Source: Culex pipiens pallens (taxonomy: Eukaryota > Arthropoda > Insecta > Diptera > Culicidae). Taken from it: 64,000 nucleotides of DNA. The position numbers and the translations under genes were made by a program. The stretch covers positions 19,588,873 through 19,652,872 of the forward strand of contig NC_068938.1 of assembly GCF_016801865.2 (NCBI RefSeq), written 5' to 3'. This document shows positions 56,201 to 64,000 of this stretch, piece by piece. The notes below the pieces were generated by a model that searched no databases, was not told the origin of the DNA, and worked only from the letters and a program-made list of their open reading frames with translations. The number at the start of each line of letters is the position of its first letter. Within the stretch, counting starts at the first letter, position 1.

Positions 56201-59200
56201 GGATAAAAAAAATTGGATTTTGTATTGTATTTCTGAAAATATTACTATGGATGTTGGAGCTTTATGTTTTGAATGTTTAAAAAAAAACTAGAAATTTATT
56301 TTTAAAATCTCGACATCTTTTTTTAAAGGTCTTTTAAGCTATTATGTTTAATATGTTACTAGGAGCCTTAAAAAAACCCTGGAAATTTCAAAAATCAGAA
56401 ATTCAGAAATTCAAAAAATATTTTCAAATTCAAAAATATAAATAATGAAACAAAATCTAATTAAATTCCAACAATTTTAAAATTGATGAGTCTGAAAACT
56501 CAAAATGCACAAAATTCTAAAACTCAAGAATTTTAAAATTGAAAAAATTAAAGAATTTAAAATTTCAAGGTTTTAAAATTTCAGAAAAAAATGTCAGAAG
56601 TTATTTTGAAAGAAATTTCATAATTGGAAAAAAAGCAAATAATTAACAATAAAAACAATTTTAACTCTTGTTTAAGTATTTTTAAATTAAATTCAAGAAT
56701 GCGAAAGTTCTAGAATGCAAAAATAAAAAAAAAATCTAATGTTTCTAAAGTCTAAAATTACAAAATTCAAGAATGTAAAAAATCTAGAATTTAAATATTG
56801 AACAGTTCAAACAATTGCAGCAATAATAAATTAAAAATTAATTAATAGATAAAGTATAAAATTAAAAAAAATAAAAATCAAGAATAGGGTGCTAAAGCCC
56901 TATGTAAATTTTTATGTACAACGATTAAAAACACGCTTAAAAACCATGTCTGATCACTTTTTTTTTATTTTAATGCAAAAAAAAAAAAAAAAGTTGACGA
57001 GACAACATTTTTTCGATGGATTAACTATGGTCCCCTTGGAAAGAGCTGTCAAGTAGGACCTTTTCTGTCAAGAAGGACCGCGAGGTTAATTTTTCAAAAT
57101 TGATTTAAAAATCCATTTTAAACTCTTTGTGGTCGTACAAAGGGACAATGTACGCAGAAAAATAAGCTTTATCGCTGGAAATAATAATATCAGCAATCTA
57201 AGCTTTATTTTAGGACCCGATTGAAAATTTTAGATTTTCTAAGCTAATGAATATTTCTAGAGTTTGTTTTAAAGGTTTATAAGCACCAAGGTTGTTAACG
57301 ATGAAATTATTGAGGCTCGATAACGATAACGATAGTTCTATTGTTATCGTCGGGACGATAACGATTCTATCGGCGATAATCTTATCGCCGATAATGGACG
57401 ATAACTCATTTTTATAATCTTTCTCAAATCGATTAATTCAACCATATCATGTTTAATTTTCAATGCTTTCACTAAGAATATATTTTTTGAAAATCTAGTA
57501 AGTTTCAAAGTAAAATATGTACTCAAAATTGTTCACAAAATACCGTATTTTTTCGAAAGTACTCAAATTTGCATAATTTTCAATATGGGTATCAAACGTA
57601 GCGAAATTTGGTATGTTTTTTCTTTCACTTTATTATTATTTTTTAAATTCCAAAATTTCCACAAAATAACGTATTTTTTCGAAAATACTCAAAATTTCAA
57701 AATATGCCATATGGGTATCAGTCGTAACAAAATTTTGTATGTTTTTTTCGCTTTATTTAACCTTTTTTTTTTGCTAAATATAATTTTTTTTACAAAATAT
57801 CGTATTTTTTCTAAAATACCAGGGTGGCCACTCAAGTCGGGAAATCGGGAAAGTCGGGAAAAAGTCGGGAATTCGCCAAAATCCGCAAAAAATCAGGAAA
57901 AAGTCGGGAATTTATGATTTTTTTGTCAAAAAGTCGGGAAAAGTCGGGAATTCTAAGCAACATTATTTTTTAACTCTTGAATAATTTTGTAATATTTTCT
58001 TGCAATTTTCAAATTGAATTCGCTCAATTCTGCTTTAGTAACTTACTTTAAATTCTAGAATAAATTTTCAAAAGGTCCTTTCTGCATAGGAAACCCATGA
58101 CGGCTAGATTGTTTTGAAAATTTACTCTAGAATTTAGGTTCTTTTCACTATTTCAATATATTTGAGTATGGAAAAGCCGTTTAAGACATTCAAAATCAAA
58201 TAATTAATATTGGAGTCTTTGACACAGATCTTCATATTATTTGTCATGAATCATATGATCTCTATTCATTTTTGTTTATCAAACAAGAGGTTAAGTTAAT
58301 AAAAAACTAATATAAAAATAGAGCCTAATGGCCAGCTTAGAGTTATGATTCTATTTCATTTTGTCACATAGATTGAATATTTGAAAACAGATTCCAACTT
58401 GAGTTTGGCAATGGTTTTTTTTGGTAAATATTTTCAATTGTTTAACTAAAGTCATTAAGTAAAAGTGTACTTAACCAAGACGCCGGCGGGTATGAGAATT
58501 ATTTATTCATTATTCATTCATTCATTCAAATTTAGAGTTATTGCAAAACTATTAAAACAATTGTCTCTTCAAACATTTTGCTTAAAATAAGTTGTAAAAC
58601 ATAAAATCATATCAAACTTAATGTTCATTGAAAAAAAAAAACAATTAAACAGATAAATTAACATTGATAAAAAAAAAACGCTATATCACAAAATTCCAAA
58701 ATTAAAAAAGGAAATAGGCAATTTTTTTTTATAAATTCCTTGACATTTTTTCTAAATCATTTTTTGATTTAAAATGATGTTCATGATAGGAACCCCTGGG
58801 CTTTGTCATAATGAGTGTCATAGGTTTGATGCTTGTTTGGCAAAGAGTATGATTTGATTCGATGTGGAATTAAAATCGAAGTGTTCAGTATATTGCTGAA
58901 GCTTCCATTTTTACACATGGACACCACTTCATGCTGCGAGAACCCACTTTGGCGTAGTCTCAGGGCTTAATCGATGGCCGGTAAGCTGTCATCGAGACAA
59001 GGAGGTTCTCTGATAGTGGAAATATCACATTTGTACAATGAACCGCTACATATGTGATTTTTCCCTATCTTAATGTGGGTGTCAGGTTAGGATGCGGGTT
59101 TTTAAAAAAATAGTTTTTGTAGAATTTAGGATTTTAACTATAAATATCAACTTTTTATACTTTGCCTTTAGTTATTTAGGGACAAAATTAGTAACAGTGA

Positions 59201-59839
59201 ATTAAGTAATTCTATCAGAATCGGTGATTTTCATTCAAGTAGCATAAAAACCATTCTGATTTGTCAAAATTTCCATAGAGTTTCGATCAATCAATAGTGA
59301 AATGATATCGGACTAAATTCGTTGATCTGTTGAACTAACGGTTGTCGGATTATGATTGTATCGACCATTGTTGCGAATCGAGGATCTACTGGAATTCTGA
59401 CGAACAAATGGTCGTCTCTTTTTCTATTCACGACTTGTAAAATATCAACAGTTTTTTTTTTTAAAGAAGCCAGACAGGTTTTAAAAGAAACGTTTTTTTT
59501 TTGGTTAATAATTAAAAAGTCGGGGATTTGAGATAAGAGTAGCTTTCGGATAGGTTGCTTTAAATCTTGTATTCAATTCAAGTTAGGTAGTTATCCGCAA
59601 ATGAATATTTGGACTTATATGAATAATTGAACATTTTGGACTTATGAATAACACACAACTGTGCATTTATTCTAGAATCAGATCCATACAGCGTCAGTGT
59701 TTATTTGGTCGAAGTGTACTAATTCATTGGCAGATCTGATTCTAGTTGTAATGTACGACAAGACTACTGACGGACGTGACAGGACGAGGGCCCAGTTTAG
59801 AGGTTTCGACATCAACGATGTGCGGCTGGATCACCCTCC

Positions 59840-59909
<70 letters not shown>

Positions 59910-61977
59910 ATGTTCATGATAGGAACGGATTTTTAAGTTCAGTTATCTTTGACTTTTTGTCATTTCCAGATGAAACGAAGTATCAAAAACTATAGTTTTG
60001 CCAATTTAAAAAATAACATGGAAGTTATTTTTGTTGAACTTTCGATATTTTTTTCAAAGACTAATTGTTTGTGTTTCTACTCTGAATCATAATAATTAAA
60101 TTCCATTTTTGAAGTTTTTTTTTTAAATTGTTGTTTTGTGTCTGTATTTTCATAAAATGCCTTTATTTTTTTTTTTAAATTCATTTAATTTTTTTTTCGG
60201 TGGTTAATATTGACATTTCTTATAGAATGTTTTTTGTTTGAAATCATTCTTTAGATAAGAATGCGTATTATTTGAGCATTCTGGAAAGCATTCTGGAAAA
60301 TGCGTATTATTTGAGCATTCTGGAAAAGTCTGGAAAAAAGTCGGGAAAAAGTCGGGAATTTGAAAATGGGATTTGAGTGGTCAAACTGAAAATACTCAAA
60401 TTTACAAAATTTGCATATTTTGAAAATTTTAGTACTTTTGAAAAATACGGTATTTTGTGAGGAGATCGATGTAGCCATGCGCGAGATCGGACGTGAAATT
60501 TGTTCGGTGCCGAAAAATTTGACGTTTTTCTTCGGTTTAGAGTTTTTTTTTCATTGGCAAATTCCAAGAAAGTTTCTGATGTTTTTTTTCTCGGATTTGT
60601 TTGTGCTGTAAGTGAATCTACATGCTGAAGACAAAAGTCAAGCTTTGCGAGATTTTTTTTTTTGGTGGCGTAACGGAAAGGATTTCCGTTTAGTTCCAGC
60701 CGTTCCGGCAAGGCCAGAAGTTGTTCAAAACCCCTGGATGCCTGGATTCGATGATGTTCTAGTGAAGCAACAGCATCTCAAGTGAAGCAACAGCATCGTA
60801 TTCGATGTATATTCGGTTTGTCGAATGCATTGGAGACCCTTGGTGAGATCTTTCCATACGTTTTTTGCTAGATAATTCATATTACAGTGGACTCTCTGGC
60901 TGTCGATCTTCTCGATATCAATATTGCTCCAGCTGTCAATAAATTTTTCAGTCCCTTCAAATAGATTGCTTTGATTTTTCGTTCTATAATTTGATAACTC
61001 CCGCTCTCGATGGTCCCTTCAATATCGACAACGAGAGAGTCCAGTGTATATTCTATTTATCAAATGAAATATCCTTCCTACCCCACCCCATCCTCCATGT
61101 CCTTAATCCAAATTCCACCCCCCCCCCCCCTCCTCCCTCTTCCCCATTCTAAAATAATAATAATTACTTGGCAAATTTACACTTACACACCCAACCACAA
61201 CTCATTCGGAGCGTTTGGTACGGTATGTCCACGCATCCTTCCTCCCCTGTTGATTCTGTGAAATGTGATCCGTTCTCAGAATCTGTCTCTGCGGTTAATG
61301 CAACGCAGTAGGCCTGGCCGCTTTAATTTTTGCAATACATGTTCGGGGTTACTCGGATGTAATGCAATCATTAATATTGACAAGAAAGGACTTGGGGCGT
61401 AATCTAACCAAAAGTTCTTCCAGGATGCTTTCTTCGGACTGGCTGCGCTTGTGTTCGATTAGATTAGATTAGATTAGATTGAAAAATACGGTATTTTGTG
61501 ATTTTTTTGAAAAAAAAAAATACGGTAATTTGTGAAATTTTTGGGTAATTTGTGAAATTATTTAAAAAAAAAACTCCCGACGATAACGATAACCATTATC
61601 GTTATCGTCAGACATAACATTCTCGAATAACAACCTTGATTAGGACCTTTAAAAAAAGTCTAGATTTGTTATTTTGAATTGCTAAACTGTCGAAGTTCCC
61701 AAATCTTGCAAAAAAAAAAAATAAATAAAAGCTTCCTAAGCTGTCTAGATAACGCTCTACAAATCTTTTAAAATTATGATCTTTTCTCAATTCCAGCGCC
61801 CTCTCCCTCTACTGCACCGGTCTCGAGTCGCTGATGGTGCGCGACTGTCCCGGCATCACCGAGCGCAGCCTGTCGCTCCTTCGAGGCCGCGTCTTCATCG
61901 ACCGCCCACGCAACTTCCAACAGCAGATGAACGTCGCCCCAAACGTGGCCCTTCCGCGACTCTACCTGCAGGTTTAG
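53213..61977 (+). CDS. FBXL15 homologue, F-box/LRR ubiquitin-ligase adaptor
   Basis: Exons 53213-53922 and 61797-61977 (donor GTGGGT, acceptor AATTCCAG, split Gly codon) give 296 residues; human FBXL15 is 300. It should be the substrate-receptor subunit of an SCF ubiquitin ligase; human FBXL15 targets SMURF1 in BMP signalling. The F-box lies at about 13-50 (LFDIAWEDVLFAKLLPLLSL). Leucine-rich repeats of the cysteine-containing type follow: LAKCGWLSDE, NLSDCVNVTP, LARCSWLTIG, DISHCVGLNE, NIIGCQLTTD, MVRDCPGITE. The C-terminus LPRLYLQV resembles the human end. An in-frame upstream ATG at 53108 lies inside the transposon end and would add 35 residues; I prefer 53213, which opens the conserved region. 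The frame runs on past the donor to 54025 only as intron read-through. Confidence 0.93.
54715..54780. repeat. Fragment of the GAGTTCTGCGACCCC repeat
   Basis: It shares GAGTTCTGCGACCCC and the following TTTTG-rich phrase with the right arm of the foldback at 14605-14975. A degraded single arm. Confidence 0.5.
54884..55055 (+). repeat. Dispersed repeat, copy 2 (AAGTGACAACTTT type)
   Basis: The complement shares its phrase order with 26783-26915, including AATCTGCAGATTGTATGGGA and CACAGGAGGCTGAA, and extends further (GCAAAACGAAGTTTGCCGGG). Unclassified. Confidence 0.6.
55674..56053. mobile_element. pogo/Tigger-like MITE (380 bp)
   Basis: It is flanked by TA on both sides. Terminal inverted repeats are CAGTGGTTGTTCGGTGACTG and, complemented, CAGTACTTGTTCGGTAACTG. 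Internal GCCCAGTTA/TAACTGGGC repeats near each end. The CAGT start and TA duplication fit the Tc1/mariner-pogo group. No transposase. Confidence 0.75.
57820..60388. mobile_element. hAT-like GTCGGGAA element, nested
   Basis: Ends CAGGGTGGCCACTCAAGTC and, complemented, CAGTTTGACCACTCAAATC. Direct flanking repeats AAAATAC. Subterminal arrays of GTCGGGAAA at both ends. It is itself interrupted by a poly(A) retroposon. A related copy with ends GGTCACTCAAGTCGG lies in the ZAD gene intron. Confidence 0.75.
58794..59906 (+). mobile_element. Poly(A)-tailed retroposon with 20 bp target duplication
   Basis: The sequence ATGATGTTCATGATAGGAAC occurs at 58774-58793 and again at 59907-59926, directly after a pure A run of 66 bases (59841-59906). 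The inserted 1.05 kb body has no long reading frame. This is the signature of LINE-mediated insertion: a 5'-truncated LINE tail, a long SINE or a processed non-coding RNA. The near-perfect tail and duplication suggest a recent event. Confidence 0.85.
60885..61046. mobile_element. pogo/Tigger-like MITE (162 bp)
   Basis: Flanked by TA. Terminal inverted repeats CAGTGGACTCTCTGGCTGTC and, complemented, CACTGGACTCTCTCGTTGTC, continuing into GAT. Typical of short pogo-derived MITEs. Confidence 0.8.
61260..61485 (+). repeat. Possible LINE 3' end with (GATTA)n tail
   Basis: About 200 bp ending in four to five tandem GATTA units at 61459-61480. It shares GCAACGCAGTAGGCCTGGCC with a related stretch near 27500. 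Short tandem tails are seen in some non-LTR retrotransposons. The assignment is tentative. Confidence 0.35.
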
Positions 61978-62049
61978 GATTTTAGGGTCTTTCGCGGTGC
62001 CAGGAAGAGATAGAGAGATGAATTTTTGTTTGTTATTTTTACGCATATA

Positions 62050-62055
62050 TTTATT
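62050..62055 (-). terminator. Poly(A) signal of the RRM gene
   Basis: AATAAA on the minus strand 74 bp after the stop, inside the short gap between the two convergent genes. FBXL15 transcripts probably end in the same gap, so 3' UTRs may overlap. Confidence 0.5.
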
Positions 62056-62128
62056 GTAGTTGGATAGATGTTCTTAGCTCTGTAATATAATATACGATTA
62101 TACAACAAGATTTTGCTTAAGACTTAAT

Positions 62129-62935
62129 TTAGGTAGCTTTCACAAACGCGCCCGGTTTGGGTTTGTTCTTCTTTTTGTTGGGGTTCGACTGCTGCGGCGT
62201 TTTGGGCTTTCCGCCCTTCTGCTTGGGTCCGGCCGTCTTCAAGCTGACGATCTTGCCACCGGCCTTGGCCTTCTTCGCCTTGGGTCCTGCCTGCTTTTCC
62301 TCATTTTTCCTCTTTTTCGCGTCGGACTTTTTCGATTTCGCAGCCTGAACGATAATGTTCTTGCCGTTCCAGTCCTGTCCGTCCATGGCCAGCGCCTTCT
62401 CGACCGATGCGGCCTCGTTGAACCTGATGAAGGCGTAACCCTTCCTCGCGAGGTTCCGGATCGAATGAATTTCGCCCGCTTTGGCGAAGTATTCCGTCAG
62501 GACGTCGTTCTTGACGTTGAAAATGTGGCTTACAAATACGGTGTTGTGGAGTCCCTCGTCGTCGTCGTCACCACCCTTGGCTGCTGCAGGTTCCTTTTTG
62601 ACTTCCGCCTTGCGCTTCACCGCCTTTTTGGGTGCTTCCGCTGGCATCTCCTCGTCAGCTTCCTCCTCCTCCTCCTCGGAATCGTCCTCTTCCATCTCCT
62701 CATCTTCTTCATCATCCTCGTCCTCCTCTTCCTCATCGTCGTCACTGTCTTCTGGTTCCGGCTTCACCTTGAGCAGCTTGCCGGCCTTGGGCGCGGTGAA
62801 GGATGGCTCCTCCTCGGACTCGTCCTCCTCCTCCTCGACGGCCTTAGGCTCCGGACGTTCCTTCTTGATTGGTTTTTGCTTCTGCTGGGCGGGTTTTGCC
62901 GCCGCCGGCTTCTTTCCCTTGCTCTTGACGGCCAT
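62129..62935 (-). CDS. Nucleolin-like single-RRM nucleolar protein
   Basis: ATG 62935 gives 268 residues. I took this ATG because the frame upstream reaches only a TTG codon and a probable leader intron. The order is nucleolin-like: a basic Lys/Ala/Pro N-terminus (1-35), long acidic Glu/Asp runs interrupted by a basic KLLKVKPEP patch (36-100), a basic linker, then one RRM at about 129-198 with RNP2 TVFVSHI (132-138) and RNP1 KGYAFIRF (165-172), and a Lys/Gly-rich tail. Such proteins act in the nucleolus in rRNA processing or chromatin; Drosophila Modulo is a comparable but larger four-RRM protein. Having only one RRM sets it apart from nucleolin, so orthology is not certain. It is convergent with FBXL15. 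Confidence 0.85.
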   Translation of the reverse strand: MAVKSKGKKPAAAKPAQQKQKPIKKERPEPKAVEEEEDESEEEPSFTAPKAGKLLKVKPEPEDSDDDEEEEDEDDEEDEEMEEDDSEEEEEEADEEMPAEAPKKAVKRKAEVKKEPAAAKGGDDDDEGLHNTVFVSHIFNVKNDVLTEYFAKAGEIHSIRNLARKGYAFIRFNEAASVEKALAMDGQDWNGKNIIVQAAKSKKSDAKKRKNEEKQAGPKAKKAKAGGKIVSLKTAGPKQKGGKPKTPQQSNPNKKKNKPKPGAFVKAT

Positions 62936-62975
62936 TTTCTTTGTGGGTTGATGCGGTGCCAATTTGATGGGGGTT

Positions 62976-63252
62976 CTAAAAAAAAGCGGAAATTGTTACT
63001 GAATTTAATGTTTACGGAGTTTAGTTAGGTAAATTTAAGAGGAAATTCTTAATCAAACTGTCCCAAGTTGGGGCCTTGACGGTAGTTTGGCGGCTTTAAT
63101 CCGGTTATCATTTTAGCGAAAATAATCAATTTCAAGGCAATTTTCCAAGATCAATGCATCAAAATATAGTTTATTATTATTTTAAACTCCTTGAAATCCG
63201 TTCAAAACAAGAAAATTTAACAAATTTCAAACAAAATGCGTCTCAAACTTAC
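62976..63252 (-). other. 5' UTR intron of the RRM gene
   Basis: On the minus strand a donor GTAAGT follows ...CACGTGCTG at 63253, and an acceptor TTTTTTTTAG ends at 62976, 40 bp before the ATG. The non-coding first exon would lie at about 63253-63330. This is a prediction from splice sites only. Confidence 0.55.
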
Positions 63253-63330
63253 CAGCACGTGTTTTATCGACCGTAAACGCACGAACTTTGACGATTTTGA
63301 CAGTTGTGTGGAAGCTGCTCAAAAACACGC

Positions 63331-63884
63331 GGTTTTGTTTTCTGTTTACCCAAGGCAGTATATCAAAGGTACTCGTCATCTTGCTTTGCATTAGTGTGAG
63401 TGCATGACTCCGTGCCACTAAAACCAAAACAATAACAAAAGAACAATGGACCGTGCCAGGATAACCAAAACATAAACAATGTCAGTGTCAGTGGAGTGAG
63501 AGAGTCAGAGATAGCGATTTTGACAACCGCACTACTACACACTCAATCGCGAGTACCTTAGGTAGAAAGCCATGCTGTTTACCTACCGCAGAAACTCTAC
63601 ACACCGGCAGGGCTGCCAGAAACTATGAATTGTGTATAGGTTACACGCTCGTTTTAGCTTACTATTTACCCATTATCGCACACTCTTAAGCCAAACATGC
63701 AGATCGGAAGGATCGCAGTCAAGAAAAATTGAATTTAAAAGTGCTGATATGCCAACATTAGGTGCACGATGGAATTACATGCTGTCCCCCTAGTTTTAGT
63801 AAACAGTGTCTCATGAGTTGTATATTTCAGTAAAAAGTTCGTGTAAATCTTTGTCGAGACAAAATGATGAATTCAGCAACATAA
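63331..63884. other. Upstream flank, no gene seen
   Basis: The region upstream of the RRM gene. I find no reading frame with a recognisable domain and no repeat end. It probably includes the promoter. Confidence 0.4.
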
Positions 63885-64000
63885 TTTCTTAAATTCTTAA
63901 ATTCTTACATTCTTAAATTCTTAAATTCTTAAATTCTTACATTCTTACATTCTTAAATTCTTAAATTCTTAAATTCTTAAATTCTTACATTCTTACATTC
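63885..64000 (+). repeat. Start of an octamer array (AAATTCTT)n
   Basis: Tandem AAATTCTT with ACATTCTT variants, running off the window edge. Same unit as the arrays in copies A and B. Confidence 0.9.

Larger units (their letters stand above)
57287..61638. mobile_element. Large hAT-like element hosting others (4.35 kb with nests)
   Basis: Both ends begin CAAGGTTGTTA (complement on the right). The flanks ATAAGCAC and ATTAGGAC match at six of eight positions, suggesting an aged 8 bp duplication. Near both ends are GATAACGATAACGAT repeats and their complements. It contains the 57820-60388 element and the 60885-61046 MITE. No transposase frame remains. Confidence 0.6.
53923..61796 (+). other. 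7.9 kb intron of FBXL15
   Basis: It separates the LRR body from the last 60 codons. It holds a dispersed repeat, a pogo-like MITE, and a three-deep nest of elements (57287-61638). 54030-54700 and 56060-57280 are AT-rich with no feature I can name apart from a MITE-end fragment near 57150. Confidence 0.85.

Noticed and set aside
61575..61640. The GATAACGATAACGAT blocks as a regulatory GATA-factor cluster
   Set aside because: They lie at both inner ends of one transposon and are more simply subterminal repeats of that element.
62465..63028. 187-codon plus-strand frame opposite the RRM gene
   Set aside because: Shadow of the acidic, Lys-rich coding exon; the Leu/Ser-rich translation is typical of antisense to Glu/Lys codons.

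Overview
This is a eukaryotic window, most likely a mosquito of the Culex type. The genes are split by introns. Two orthologues (a ZDHHC23/GABPI-like protein and a ZAD zinc-finger protein) fit an insect. Introns and spacers are packed with small DNA transposons and with octamer arrays of the AATTTTAG type that I associate with Culex. The species call is inference.

Layout, left to right. 1-2.5 kb: a long foldback repeat. 2.5-6.1 kb: two closely packed plus-strand genes, a 143-residue unknown protein and a three-exon CCDC191-like coiled-coil protein. 6.2-19.2 kb: a five-exon minus-strand gene of the ZDHHC23/GABPI family whose catalytic cysteine is a serine (DHHS). Its large introns hold a hAT-like element, several MITEs and an octamer array. 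19.2-23.6 kb: an octamer array with an inserted MITE, then cytosolic seryl-tRNA synthetase, preceded by an inverted partial copy of its own first exon. 27.9-38.2 kb: the splicing factor Prp40 on the minus strand, with a 7.8 kb intron carrying about 4.7 kb of octamer satellite and a tRNA-derived SINE. 38.3-53.1 kb: two near-identical 3.6 kb transposons in inverted orientation, one just upstream of Prp40 and the other just upstream of FBXL15, with a ZAD zinc-finger gene between them. 53.2-62.0 kb: FBXL15 on the plus strand, whose 7.9 kb intron holds transposons nested at least three deep. 62.1-63.3 kb: a nucleolin-like single-RRM protein on the minus strand, convergent with FBXL15. The far right end starts another octamer array.

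The genes are unrelated housekeeping and regulatory genes (translation, splicing, ubiquitin ligase adaptor, Golgi/palmitoyltransferase family, nucleolar RNA binding, transcription factor) and do not form a functional cluster. The most unusual part is the transposon pair. Both copies have the same end facing a gene, 127 and 89 bp from the start codons of Prp40 and FBXL15. Both carry in-frame upstream ATGs and a row of seven YY1/Pho-like sites. They may therefore supply promoter or 5' exon sequence to two genes.
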